NCBI GenBank assembly: GCA_964468655.1
Contig: CAYXUG010000050.1
Coordinates: 1-14,345 of the forward strand
DNA from: CAYXUG01 sp964468655
GTDB taxonomy: Bacteria; Fidelibacterota; Marinisomatia; Marinisomatales; CAYXUG01
DNA: 14,345 nucleotides
Direction: 5' to 3'
The notes beneath the pieces were generated by a model that worked only from the letters and a program-made list of their open reading frames with translations, was not told the origin of the DNA and searched no databases. The position numbers and the translations under genes were made by a program. This document shows, piece by piece, positions 1-10,300 of this stretch (the first letter of the stretch is position 1; each line of letters begins with the position of its first letter).

Positions 1-55
1 CGATGGTGCCAACATTTAAGTGGGGTTTCGTTCTTGAAAATTTCTCTTTTGCCAT
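1..55 (-). CDS. tuf: Elongation factor Tu, N-terminal fragment (downstream tuf copy)
   Basis: Only the first 18 codons lie in the window; the gene runs off the low-coordinate edge. The reading is MAKEKFSRTKPHLNVGTI, the conserved EF-Tu N-terminus that leads into the GHVDHGKTT P-loop. EF-Tu is the GTPase that delivers aminoacyl-tRNA to the ribosomal A site in the cytoplasm. The ATG at 53-55 is preceded by a strong Shine-Dalgarno site, TAAGGAGG (63-70), with a 7-nt spacer, which fixes the start. It follows fusA by 23 bp with no terminator between, so the two are very likely co-transcribed in the usual str-operon order rpsL-rpsG-fusA-tuf. The C-terminus of another EF-Tu lies at the opposite end of the window, so the genome appears to have two tuf genes. 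Confidence 0.95.
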   Translation of the reverse strand, partial: MAKEKFSRTKPHLNVGTI

Positions 56-78
56 TATTATTCCTCCTTAACTTTTTG

Positions 79-2175
79 TTATGAAGTATGAGAACCGTTA
101 TTACTATTCTTATTAAATAATTTTTCTTCAATGGACTTTGAAATAGCTCTATATTCATCGAATTCCATTGAAAACACTGCTCTTCCCTGCGTAAGTGACC
201 TTAGTGCAGTTGCATATCCAAACATTCCGCTTAATGGAACAGAACCTTTAACAACAACTGCATCCTTCCTGTGATCTGTTCCTTTTATAGTACCTCTTCT
301 CGAGGTGAAATCTCCCATGACATCCCCTAAATATTGTTCAGGTAATACAATTTCAACGCTCATCATCGGCTCAAGCATAACTGGTGCCGCCCTTTTGCAG
401 GCATCTTGAACAGCCATGGAACCAGCAATTTTAAATGCAATTTCAGATGAATCAACATCATGAAATGTACCATCATACAGTTCCACTCTTACATCTTCTA
501 ATGGGTAGCCTGCTTTCACGCCATTTTTCAAGGCTTCTTGAATACCTTTATCAACGGCTGGTATGTATTCCTTTGGAATGGCACCACCAAAAATTTTATT
601 ATCAAAATGGTATCCTTTTCCACTTTCATTGGGTTCTACTTTAATTTTAACATGTCCATATTGGCCACGACCGCCACTCTGCTTAATAAATTTGCCTTCG
701 CCTTGAGCTTCTTTCGTAATGGTTTCTTTATAAAATACTTCGGGTTTTCCCACATTCGCCTGAACACTGAACTCCCTTTTCAACCTGTTTAAAATAACTT
801 CCAGATGAAGTTCACCCATTCCTGAAATCACTGTCTGACCAGTTTCTCCATTGGTGGCTACTTCAAAAGTTGGATCTTCATCAGATAATTTCCCTAATGA
901 ATTAAAAAGATTTTCCTGCTCAGCTTTACTTGTAGGTTCAATGGATACTGAAATAACCGGTTTTTGGAAATCCATTGCTTCTAAAATGATGGTATCCTTT
1001 AGATCACATAATGTATGACCTGTTTTTGTATGTTTGAGTCCAACAACTGCAGCAATTTCACCTGTTTTTACTTCCTGGCGTTCCTCACGTTTGTTAGCGT
1101 GCATTAACAAAAGACGCCCAATTCGCTCTTTTTTCGCCGCTGATGAGTTATAAACAGTATCACCTATTTTTACTTCACCGGAATAAACCCTGAAAAAAGT
1201 AAGTTTCCCGACATAGGGGTCTGTCATAATTTTAAATGCAAGCGCACTAAATGGTTCATCCGCTGACGGTTTCCTGTTGAGTAAAATTTCAGTGTCATTA
1301 GGCATGTGCCCGATAATTTCCGACTTGTCAAGAGGTGAAGGTAAATAATCTATGATTGCGTCCAATAAACGTTGAACCCCCTTATTCTTAAAGGATGATC
1401 CGCACATAACAGGAATGAACGCATTATCAAGACATCCCTTGCGGATTGCATCAATAATTTCATTTGTAGATAGTTCTTCATTGGCGAGATATTTTTCCAT
1501 CAAATGTTCGTCATAGGAGGCAACTTCTTCCACCAAATGATGCCGTGCAGATTCTGCCACTTTCGCCATATCATCAGGAATTTCAATATAATTAAAATGT
1601 TCACCTAATGATGATTCATTGTAAATAATTGCTTTCATCCGAATAAGATCAATAAGTCCTGCAAATAAATCACCTGCTCCAATGGGTAAAACAAGCGGTA
1701 ATGGATTGGCGCTTAACCGCTTTTTCATCATATCAATAACATTTTCAAAATCTGCCCCCATACGGTCCATTTTATTTACAAATGCAATCCGTGGAACTTT
1801 ATATTTATCTGCTTGCCGCCAGACGGTTTCACTTTGGGGTTCAACACCGCCAACCGCACAGAAAATTACAACAGCGCTATCGAGAATACGCAGAGAACGC
1901 TCAACTTCAGCTGTAAAATCGATATGTCCCGGAGTATCAATTATATTAATTCGATGGTCATTCCAAAAAGTTGTGGTTGCAGCAGAGGTTATGGTGATAC
2001 CACGCTCTTTTTCCTGTGCCATCCAATCCATAGTTGCAGCACCATCATGGACTTCTCCCATTCTGTGAACTCTTCCAGTATAATAAAGAACCCTTTCAGT
2101 CGTAGTGGTTTTACCAGCATCAATGTGTGCGAGGATGCCGATATTCCTTACTTTATTTAGGTTGATTTCCTTCAT
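79..2175 (-). CDS. fusA: Elongation factor G (EF-G)
   Basis: EF-G is the translational GTPase that drives tRNA-mRNA translocation and, with RRF, ribosome recycling. The 698 residues match the usual family length of about 690-710. The G domain is intact: P-loop AHIDAGKTT (16-24), the switch I region ending in RGITI (58-62), DTPGH (80-84) and NKMD (134-137), with GSSFKNKG as the G5-like element. Domain IV contains GGRGQYGHVKIKVEP and the tip loop GTFHDVDSSE, whose H572 corresponds to the conserved tip histidine that enters the decoding site. The C-terminus ends in a polar Asn/Ser-rich tail. The ATG overlaps the rpsG stop by 4 bp (ATGA) and has no clear Shine-Dalgarno site, pointing to translational coupling with rpsG. 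All signature motifs are present, so this looks like the housekeeping EF-G rather than a divergent paralogue. Confidence 0.98.
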   Translation of the reverse strand: MKEINLNKVRNIGILAHIDAGKTTTTERVLYYTGRVHRMGEVHDGAATMDWMAQEKERGITITSAATTTFWNDHRINIIDTPGHIDFTAEVERSLRILDSAVVIFCAVGGVEPQSETVWRQADKYKVPRIAFVNKMDRMGADFENVIDMMKKRLSANPLPLVLPIGAGDLFAGLIDLIRMKAIIYNESSLGEHFNYIEIPDDMAKVAESARHHLVEEVASYDEHLMEKYLANEELSTNEIIDAIRKGCLDNAFIPVMCGSSFKNKGVQRLLDAIIDYLPSPLDKSEIIGHMPNDTEILLNRKPSADEPFSALAFKIMTDPYVGKLTFFRVYSGEVKIGDTVYNSSAAKKERIGRLLLMHANKREERQEVKTGEIAAVVGLKHTKTGHTLCDLKDTIILEAMDFQKPVISVSIEPTSKAEQENLFNSLGKLSDEDPTFEVATNGETGQTVISGMGELHLEVILNRLKREFSVQANVGKPEVFYKETITKEAQGEGKFIKQSGGRGQYGHVKIKVEPNESGKGYHFDNKIFGGAIPKEYIPAVDKGIQEALKNGVKAGYPLEDVRVELYDGTFHDVDSSEIAFKIAGSMAVQDACKRAAPVMLEPMMSVEIVLPEQYLGDVMGDFTSRRGTIKGTDHRKDAVVVKGSVPLSGMFGYATALRSLTQGRAVFSMEFDEYRAISKSIEEKLFNKNSNNGSHTS

Positions 2176-2642
2176 CTCAATCTGTAATGCGCAAATGCTT
2201 TATTGGCTTCTGCCATTTTATGGGTATCTTGTCTTTTCTTCACAGATTTACCATCATTGTTTGCAGCGGCGATAAATTCACCAGCAAGTCTTTCAGACAT
2301 CGGCCCGCCTTTTTTTTCGTTTGCAAAACCGATGATCCAACGGGTAGCCAAAGCATATCCACGGTTTATATGGACTTCAACAGGAACCTGATACGTAGCT
2401 CCACCAATCCTTCTCGATTTAACTTCAAGGTGAGGTTTTGTGTTATCCATGGCTTTCTTAAAAAGTTCGAGGGGATCTCCTTTAGTTTTCTCTTTAATAA
2501 TGTTCATTGCATCATAAAAAATCTGTTCAGCAACACCTTTTTTACCACTATTCATCACATTATTAATGAATTTCGCTACCATAACATCATTATAAACTGG
2601 ATCTGGGATTGTCTCTCTTTTTTCGGGTCTACGTCTTCTCAT
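2172..2642 (-). CDS. rpsG: 30S ribosomal protein S7
   Basis: S7 is a primary 16S rRNA-binding protein that nucleates assembly of the 30S head and lies near the E site and mRNA exit. The protein has 156 residues, the standard bacterial length. It has the basic start MRRRRPEKRE, the central block RRIGGATYQVPVEV followed by the ATRWI element, and a C-terminal basic helix ending KAFAHYRLR. It lies 6 bp after the rpsL stop with only a weak AAAG upstream, and its own stop overlaps the fusA start. This tight packing suggests S12-S7-EF-G are translated in a coupled way. In E. coli S7 represses its operon from an rpsL-rpsG spacer of roughly 100 nt; here that spacer is too short for such a site. Confidence 0.98.
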   Translation of the reverse strand: MRRRRPEKRETIPDPVYNDVMVAKFINNVMNSGKKGVAEQIFYDAMNIIKEKTKGDPLELFKKAMDNTKPHLEVKSRRIGGATYQVPVEVHINRGYALATRWIIGFANEKKGGPMSERLAGEFIAAANNDGKSVKKRQDTHKMAEANKAFAHYRLR

Positions 2643-2648
2643 AATTCT

Positions 2649-3014
2649 TTACTTTTTGGCTCCATATCTTGAGCGACTTGTTTTGCGATTGGTCACGCCT
2701 GCTGTATCAAGTGTTCCACGTACAATATGATACCTGACTCCGGGCAGGTCTTTAACCCTTCCTCCTTCAATTAAAACGATGGAGTGTTCTTGTAGATTGT
2801 GCCCTTCTCCTGGAATATAGGCAATCACTTCAATTCCATTGGTTAATCTGACTTTCGCTACCTTTCGTAATGCAGAATTTGGTTTTTTGGGTGTTGTTGT
2901 ATATACACGAGTACATACACCTCTTTTTTGAGGGTTGCCTGCCAGAGCAGGTACACTCTTATATTTTGAGGTCTTTTTTCTTCCTTTTCTTACTAACTGA
3001 TTAATTGTTGGCAT
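2649..3014 (-). CDS. rpsL: 30S ribosomal protein S12
   Basis: S12 lies at the 30S decoding centre and helps control tRNA selection accuracy. The 121 residues are slightly shorter than the 123-124 of E. coli. The conserved blocks PQKRGVCTRVYTTTPKKPNSALRKV (K43 and K44 in this numbering) and GGRVKDLPGVRYH (K88, D89) are intact. The lysines where streptomycin-resistance substitutions occur are unchanged, so the sequence is of the wild-type sensitive form. D89 is the residue that is beta-methylthiolated by RimO in some bacteria. The start ATG (3012-3014) has a GGAG site about 5 nt upstream in the 14-bp gap after rpoC. The S12 gene therefore follows directly on the RNA polymerase genes, with no terminator visible between them. 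Confidence 0.98.
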   Translation of the reverse strand: MPTINQLVRKGRKKTSKYKSVPALAGNPQKRGVCTRVYTTTPKKPNSALRKVAKVRLTNGIEVIAYIPGEGHNLQEHSIVLIEGGRVKDLPGVRYHIVRGTLDTAGVTNRKTSRSRYGAKK

Positions 3015-3028
3015 ATTGACTCCAGACC

Positions 3029-6000
3029 TTATTGTATTTCAATAGGTTCAGTGATTTCATCAACTATTTCTTCTGTTTCTTCAACTTCAGGGGGAAAAAC
3101 CTTCGGATCTCTGAATTTATTGAATCCTGTACCAGCAGGAATGAGTCTTCCCATAACAATGTTTTCCTTCAATCCAAGCAGATTATCAGTTTTACCTTCG
3201 CTAGCTGCATCGGTCAAAACTCTTGTTGTTTCCTGGAATGATGCCGCAGAGATAAAACTTTCCGTATTCAAAGATGCTCTTGTAATTCCAAATAGTATTG
3301 GACTCGAACTCGCAGCGCTAGCAGTTTTGGTTTTCAGTAATTCTTTACCTTCGGATTTTAGTTCTGCCTTAATTTTATTTGCTCCACGTTTATCAAGGGT
3401 ATCACCTTCATCAAAGCCAGAATCACCCGGTTCTTTCACAACCACTTTGTTCGAAATTTCTTTGTTAACTTTCATTAATTCAGATTTATTTACTCTGTCC
3501 AGAGGGAGATAATTTGTATCGCCAGGTTCGATAATTTCCACCTTTTGCATCATCTGCCGTACAATAATTTCAATATGTTTGTCATTAATTCGAACACCTT
3601 GTAACCGGTAAACTTCCTGAATCTCGTTAACGAGATATTCCTGCACACGTTCGGGGCCAAGAATGGATAAAATATCTTTTGGCGATACCGATCCTTCACA
3701 CAGTTTATCTCCTGCACTAACACGATCTAATTCATGAACAATAATATGCTTTCCATAAGGAATGGAATATTTACGTGTTTCTTCGCCGGCACCTTCAACA
3801 ACGACCTCACGGATACCACGTTTTGTGGGACCAAACTTGACAATACCATCGATTTCGCTGACCACGGCCGGATTTGAAGGGGTTCTAGCCTCAAAAAGTT
3901 CCGCGACTCTGGGCAATCCACCTGTAATGTCTCTTGTTTTACCAATCTCTTTGGTGATTTTTACTAGAATATTACCTGCATTGACTTTTTGTCCATCAGT
4001 AACCATTAGAACCGCTTTTACAGGAAGTATGGTTCCACCTACAATTACGTCTTCTTTTTTATCGACTATGTCAATATGAGGAGCTAAACGGCGGTCTTTG
4101 GATTCGGTAATAACAATCTGTTTTTTACCGCTTTCCACTGCTTCAACCTGAAAGGTTTCCCCTTCGAGCATATCCACAAAATCAATGATACCTGTTTTCC
4201 TTGCAAGTATAACATCCGTATAAGGATCCCATGTGAAAAGAAGTGAATCTTCCTTGACTTTTTGACCATTTTCCACATGTAGTGTTGCTCCATAAGGAAC
4301 ATTGTAATTTGCTATACTACGGTTATTATCATCCAAAATAACGATTGATGAATTTCTAACAAGAACCCTTTTTATTTTCTTTTTACTTATCGCATCGTCT
4401 TCATCTTTTATTTCTGCAAATTCAAGATTTTCAGAATAACCCACTTTACCGGCTCTTTTGGTGACCATTCCCGATTGCTCGATGATTCTGGATGCTGTAC
4501 CACCAATATGAAAGGTCCTAAGTGTCAGCTGTGTTCCGGGTTCACCAATACTTTGTGCAGCAATAATTCCCACGGCTGTCCCCAAACTGACCATTTTATT
4601 TGTGTTCAGGTCATAACCATAACATTTTGCGCATACACCACGTTCAGCTTCACAAGTGAGTACAGATCGAATAAATACTGTATCAATATCAAGTGAAGAA
4701 ATTGTTTCAGCTACTTCAGAACTAATGGGTGTCCCAGCTTCTATCACAATTTTTCCATCATGAGCAACGTCTTCCTGGAGTGCTCTTCCGCGAATTCTAT
4801 CTCTAAGAGGTTCAATGATTTCTTCACCCTCCTTTAGATCTGAAACCCAGACACCATTAATGGTACCACAATCTTCTATTGACACCACTACATCCTGTGA
4901 TACATCAACCAGTCTTCTAGTGAGATAACCGGCATCAGCAGTTTTGAGGGCGGTATCCGCTAATCCCTTTCTTGCACCATGGGTTGAAATGAAATATTCC
5001 AAAACAGACAGGCCTTCTTTAAAGTTTGCAATAATAGGTGATTCAATAATTTCACCTTTTCCTCCTGTCATGCTTTTACGGGGCTTTGCCATCAAACCAC
5101 GCATTCCAGCCAGCTGTTTAATCTGATCCTGACTACCTCTCGCACCGGAATCAGCAAGCATAAATAAGGAGTTAAATCCCTCCTGGTCTTCTTCCATGTG
5201 CTTCATCATTGTCGCTGCTACTTCATTGGTTGCATGAGTCCAGACATCAATTACCTTATTGTACCGTTCACCTTCAGTCAAAATCTGCCTGTTAAATTTA
5301 GCATGTATTGAATCCACTTCTTTATATGCACGTTTTATTATATCAGACTTTTCTCCCGGGATCAGTACATCATCGATACCAATAGAGGCACCGCTAAAGG
5401 TCGCATATTCGAATCCTAAATTCTTCAGATCATCTAAAAATTCAACCGTTCTGTAATTTCCTGATTTGAAGTAAGATTCATGAATAATCTTTTCAAGTTT
5501 TTTCTTTGTGATCAATTCATCAACAAAGTCGAATTCTTCAGGGAGGATTGAATTAAAAATTGCTCTACCGACAGTTGTATTTTTGACCCACTCACCTTTA
5601 AACCTTACATTGATAATGGCATGGAGATCTACTGATTGGTTTACATTTGCAAGAATAACTTCATCAATACTTGAGAAATCATTTCCATCTCCTTTTTGAC
5701 CTTTCCTCTGTTTTGTCAAATAGTAGCAGCCGAGTACCATATCTTGAGATGGAACAACAATGGGACCTCCGTGTGCGGGATGCATAATATTGTGACTCGA
5801 CAGCATCAATAATCTCGCCTCCATTTGAGCGCCCACAGAAAGCGGGACATGCACTGCCATTTGGTCACCATCGAAATCTGCGTTGAACGCAGCACATACC
5901 AGAGGATGAATCTGTATCGCTTTCCCATCAATCAATACAGGTTGAAATGCCTGAATTCCCAGCCTGTGCAGTGTGGGTGCACGGTTGAGCAGTACAGGGT

Positions 6001-7300
6001 GATCATCCACGACATATTCAAGAATATCATAAACGATTGGCTCCCGGTTATCAACCATTAATTTTGCGCTGCGAGGTGTCTTTGTATAACCCCTCGCAAT
6101 AAGTTCGTGGATAAGGTGTGGTTTAAATAATTCCGCTGCCAAATTTTTAGGCAACCCGCACTGGAACAGCTTCAAATCGGGACCAACAACGATGACTGAC
6201 CTGCCTGAATAGTCCACACGTTTCCCAAGTAAATTCTGTCGAAATCTTCCTTCTTTGCCTCTAAGCATATCGCTTAAACTTTTTAACGGTCGTCTGGTAC
6301 CGGTACTTAAAGCGGTTCCTCTTCTTGCATTATCAAAAAGAGTATCAACCGCTTCCTGAAGCATACGTTTTTCATTCCTAAGAATTACATCCGGTGCGCT
6401 GATTTCCATTAACTGCTTCAATCTGTTATTGCGGATAATGACTCTTCTGTATAAATCATTTAAATCACTGGCTGCAAATCTTCCACCTTCCAATGGAACT
6501 AGAGGTCTCAATTCTGGTGGAATAACAGGCAGAACGGTCATCACCATCCATTCCGGTTTATTCAGCCGGTATTTATTGGAAGAAGGCGCAAATGATCTGA
6601 CAATACGTAACCTTTTCAATGCATCTAAACGCGTCTGTTTTGATTTTGTCGTGGCGATTGTATTTTCGAGTTCCCGAATGGTTAACGGAATATCCAGTCT
6701 TTTTAAAGCTTCTAAAAGAGCTTTGCCACCCATTTCAGCATAAAAATATTTCTCATCATCCTGATCATCTTCTGATACTGTTTGTTTTCCAAATTGAGAT
6801 TCCAGTTCATTATATTCTTCTTCATCAACCAAATCGCGTTGTTTTTTCTCTGAGGAACCTGGATTAATAACAAGATAAGTTTCATAATAAATAACTTTCT
6901 CCAGATCCCGGGTACGGACTCCCAGCAAATGGTTTAATTTTCCGGGGACAGATCTCAAATACCAAATATGAATACTTGGAACAGCAAGGGTAATATGCCC
7001 CATTCTTTCTCTTCGTACTCTTTTACGGGTAGCTTCCACTCCGCAGCGGTCGCAGATAATGCCACGATATCGGATACCCTTATACTTACCGCAATAACAT
7101 TCATAATCCTTTACAGGACCAAATATCTTTTCACAGAATAACCCATCTTTTTCTGGTTTATAGGATCTGTAGTTTATGGTTTCAGGTTTCAAAACTTCAC
7201 CATAGGACCGACTCAGAATTTCCTCAGGAGATGAGAGCCCTATGGATATTGCTTTGTAATCCTTAGTTTTATCTATTTTCTGTGGTTTTATGTATACCAA
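3029..7300 (-). CDS. rpoC: DNA-directed RNA polymerase subunit beta'
   Basis: Beta' forms one pincer and the catalytic centre of RNA polymerase. The 1423 residues are close to the E. coli length of 1407. Visible landmarks are zinc site 1 (C68, C70, C83, C86), the absolutely conserved Mg-binding NADFDGD with D475, D477 and D479, the bridge helix/trigger loop block around GARKGLADTALKTADAGYLTRRLVDV, and zinc site 2 (C811, C883, C890, C893). The conserved C-terminal region with LNTESFISAASFQETTRVL is complete. An extra stretch between MAKP and the ESPI..NFKEGL block, compared with E. coli, resembles Bacteroidetes/FCB beta'. The start codon is TTG (7298-7300): no in-frame ATG or GTG exists near the N-terminus, and a near-perfect Shine-Dalgarno site lies 6 nt upstream. 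It follows rpoB by 14 bp. Confidence 0.98.
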   Translation of the reverse strand: MVYIKPQKIDKTKDYKAISIGLSSPEEILSRSYGEVLKPETINYRSYKPEKDGLFCEKIFGPVKDYECYCGKYKGIRYRGIICDRCGVEATRKRVRRERMGHITLAVPSIHIWYLRSVPGKLNHLLGVRTRDLEKVIYYETYLVINPGSSEKKQRDLVDEEEYNELESQFGKQTVSEDDQDDEKYFYAEMGGKALLEALKRLDIPLTIRELENTIATTKSKQTRLDALKRLRIVRSFAPSSNKYRLNKPEWMVMTVLPVIPPELRPLVPLEGGRFAASDLNDLYRRVIIRNNRLKQLMEISAPDVILRNEKRMLQEAVDTLFDNARRGTALSTGTRRPLKSLSDMLRGKEGRFRQNLLGKRVDYSGRSVIVVGPDLKLFQCGLPKNLAAELFKPHLIHELIARGYTKTPRSAKLMVDNREPIVYDILEYVVDDHPVLLNRAPTLHRLGIQAFQPVLIDGKAIQIHPLVCAAFNADFDGDQMAVHVPLSVGAQMEARLLMLSSHNIMHPAHGGPIVVPSQDMVLGCYYLTKQRKGQKGDGNDFSSIDEVILANVNQSVDLHAIINVRFKGEWVKNTTVGRAIFNSILPEEFDFVDELITKKKLEKIIHESYFKSGNYRTVEFLDDLKNLGFEYATFSGASIGIDDVLIPGEKSDIIKRAYKEVDSIHAKFNRQILTEGERYNKVIDVWTHATNEVAATMMKHMEEDQEGFNSLFMLADSGARGSQDQIKQLAGMRGLMAKPRKSMTGGKGEIIESPIIANFKEGLSVLEYFISTHGARKGLADTALKTADAGYLTRRLVDVSQDVVVSIEDCGTINGVWVSDLKEGEEIIEPLRDRIRGRALQEDVAHDGKIVIEAGTPISSEVAETISSLDIDTVFIRSVLTCEAERGVCAKCYGYDLNTNKMVSLGTAVGIIAAQSIGEPGTQLTLRTFHIGGTASRIIEQSGMVTKRAGKVGYSENLEFAEIKDEDDAISKKKIKRVLVRNSSIVILDDNNRSIANYNVPYGATLHVENGQKVKEDSLLFTWDPYTDVILARKTGIIDFVDMLEGETFQVEAVESGKKQIVITESKDRRLAPHIDIVDKKEDVIVGGTILPVKAVLMVTDGQKVNAGNILVKITKEIGKTRDITGGLPRVAELFEARTPSNPAVVSEIDGIVKFGPTKRGIREVVVEGAGEETRKYSIPYGKHIIVHELDRVSAGDKLCEGSVSPKDILSILGPERVQEYLVNEIQEVYRLQGVRINDKHIEIIVRQMMQKVEIIEPGDTNYLPLDRVNKSELMKVNKEISNKVVVKEPGDSGFDEGDTLDKRGANKIKAELKSEGKELLKTKTASAASSSPILFGITRASLNTESFISAASFQETTRVLTDAASEGKTDNLLGLKENIVMGRLIPAGTGFNKFRDPKVFPPEVEETEEIVDEITEPIEIQ

Positions 7301-7306
7301 AAAATT

Positions 7307-7315
7307 ACCTCCTTT
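7307..7315 (-). promoter_or_regulatory. Strong Shine-Dalgarno site of rpoC
   Basis: On the coding strand this reads AAAGGAGGT, nearly a full anti-Shine-Dalgarno match, with a 6-nt AATTTT spacer before the TTG start of rpoC. It overlaps the first base of the rpoC-proximal end of the rpoB stop codon (7315-7317). The site decides the rpoC start, since no ATG or GTG is available nearby in frame. Confidence 0.85.
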
Positions 7316-10300
7316 TACTGATGTAATTGGACATCTACACCTAATCCCTGAAGTTCTTTTATAAGAACATTGAATGATTCTGGAATTCCAAATGACGGAA
7401 TATTTGATCCATCAACAATTGAATTATAAACTTTGGACCTTCCTTCGACATCATCAGATTTTACAGTAAGAATCTCCTGCAAAGTATTTGCCGCGCCATA
7501 TGCTTCAAGTGCCCAGACTTCCATTTCACCAAATCTTTGACCGCCAAACTGGGCTTTTCCACCGAGAGGCTGCTGAGTGATCAAGGAGTAGGGACCTGTT
7601 GAACGTGCGTGCATTTTATCATCAACCATATGGTTCAGCTTCATCATATACATGCATCCGATAGTTACAGGGTTATCAAACTCTTCGCCAGTTCTTCCAT
7701 CCTTTAATATGGTTTTACCTTCTTCAGACAATCCCGCTTTTTTCAATTCTTCTTTGACTTGCTTCGGAGTGGCACCATCGAAAACGGGAGTTTCATAATG
7801 AATTCCCATTTCCTTGCCAGCCCATCCAAGCATCAATTCATAAAGCTGGCCCAGGTTCATCCGTGAGGGTACACCAAGCGGATTCAATATGAAATCAATC
7901 GGTGTCCCATCTTCCATGAAAGGCATATCCTCTTCGGGTACTACAATAGCAACAACTCCCTTATTTCCATGTCTTCCAGCCATTTTATCACCAACCTGAA
8001 GTTTTCTCTTATTAGCGATATAAACTTTGGCAAGTTTCAATACACCCGGCTGCAGTTCATCGCCGACCTGAATCTTATAGACTTCTTTGGTTAACTTATC
8101 TTCAGCCCGTTTCTTCTCTCTTCTAAATGAATTCCAAACCTGCTGGATCTGTATCCACATCTTCTTATCTTCAATCCAAGGGTTATCAACGGACAGTATT
8201 TCAAAATCAAGTACACCAAGTCTTTTTGGAGTTAGACGTGTGGATGCTTTTATCAACGTTTTCTTCGTTTTTTCATCGCGAATTCCAGCACTTATTTGAC
8301 CCGTCAACAATTGAACAAATCGCTCATCCCGTTTTTTAAGAAGTCTTCTAATTTCTTGTTGAACTTCTTTACGAACATTTTCAATTAATGCCTTTTCCTC
8401 AGCTTTGGATGCTTTACTTTTCCTCTCAAAAAGTTGCGTCTTTACGACCACACCGTTAATTCCCGGATCGGCTTTTTTAGACGCATCCTTCACATCCCCG
8501 GCTTTTTCGCCAAATATCGCTCTCAGCAATTTTTCTTCCGGAGTCGGATCCGTTTCACCTTTTGGTGTCACTTTTCCAATGAGAATATCACCAGATTTTA
8601 CTTTTGCCCCGACTCTGACGACACCACCTTCGTCAAGGTCTCTGGTTGTTTCTTCGCTGACATTTGGGATTTCTCTTGTCAATTCTTCTTCACCGCGTTT
8701 CGTATCCCTCACTTCAATCTCTACTTCATTTAATTGAACGGAAGTAAATACATCATCTTTTACCAACCGTTCACTAACAACCATGGCATCCTCAAAATTA
8801 TAACCGCGCCAAGGCATGAATGCTACCAGAACATTTCTTCCAAGAGCCAGTTCACCTCGATCCATTGCCTGTCCATCTGCCAGTAAATCACCTACTTTCA
8901 CCTTATCTTTAACACCGACAACCGGTCGTTGATTCATACTGGTGTCCTGGTTTGTGCGATGATATTTTACCAAAGGAATTTGCACGATATTTTCCTCAGC
9001 TGTGATTGTAATGTCCTCCGGTACGAATGATGTTTTTATAACAATTTCATCTGAAGTCACAGAAACAACTTGCCCATCCACGGGAGAATAAAGGTTTGCA
9101 CCAGAATCATGACCTACTGTTTTCTCCATGCCAGTTCCCACGATAGGAGCTTCGGGATACATAAGAGGTAATGCCTGTCTTTGCATGTTGGAACCCATTA
9201 ATGCACGGTTGGCGTCATCGTGTTCCAAGAAAGGAATCAATGAAGCCGCAACACTTAAAATCTGGTATGGTGCTACATCCATATATTGAACATCTTCCGG
9301 CCCCACTATTGGGAAGTCACCCCGGATTCGACCTCTAATCCTTTTATCAACAATTTTTCCTTTTTTATCAAACATAATAGTTGACTGGGCAATCATGGAT
9401 CTGTCTTCATCTTCTGCCGACAGATATTTGATTTTATTGGTTACAACAGCACTTCCATTTTTTCTTTTTACAACACGGTACGGCGCTTCTATGAAGCCGA
9501 GTTCATTTACCTTTGAATGAATCGCCAAGGAAGAAATGAGACCAATATTTGGACCCTCAGGCGTTTCGATAGGACACAATCTTCCATAATGAGTATAGTG
9601 AACATCACGAACCTCAAAGCCGGCTCTTTCACGAGTCATACCGCCGGGTCCCAATGCTGACACTCTACGCTTATGTGTCACTTCCGCCAGCGGGTTCGTT
9701 TGATCCATAAACTGACTCATTTGACTGGTGCCAAAAAATGAATTGATGACAGTCGTTACAATCCTGGAATTGATTAGGTCCTGGGGGGTTAGGCTTTCTG
9801 CCTCCCTTAGATTCATTCTCTCCCTGATAGTACGCGCCATGCGGTTCAGGGCTACAGAAAACTGATTAGATAATTGTTCACCTAATGTTTTTAATCTACG
9901 ATTTCCCAAATGGTCAATATCATCAACACCCTGTTCACCTTTTCTCATAGAGATAAGGTGCTCAATGACTTTAATAAAATCATCAGTTGTTAACACAGTA
10001 TGATCGACCGGATAATCTAAAGCAAACTGCTTATTTAAACGGTATCTACCGACCTTTCCGAGATCGTATCTCTTAGGACTGAAAAACATTCTTTCAATAA
10101 ATTTCTGGGCGGTTTCCAGATTTGGCGGCTCACCGGCCCTGAGATGTTGATACAATAAGGTAAGTGCTTCTTCTGTATTGCTTGTGGGGTCTTTTTTGAT
10201 TGTATTGAACAATAGTTCGGCACCAAGATTATTGGAACTGTCAACAACATGAATAGTCTTAATTCCACCACTCTTCAAATCTGCTGCTACTTCTTCCGTA

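Noticed and set aside
2740..2900. Possible streptomycin-resistance substitutions in rpsL.
   Set aside because: TPKKPNS and GRVKDLPG are unchanged at the key lysines, so there is no sign of resistance.
3051..3512. A 153-residue plus-strand open frame antisense to rpoC, and similar plus-strand frames across rpoB, rplA, rplK, rpsG and fusA.
   Set aside because: All lie opposite strongly conserved genes, have no recognisable domains, and show the composition expected of antisense shadows.
9655..9705. Possible rifampicin-resistance substitutions in rpoB.
   Set aside because: The pocket residues D464, H474 and S479 match the sensitive E. coli residues D516, H526 and S531. The other small differences, such as T in place of N, are usual in FCB proteins.
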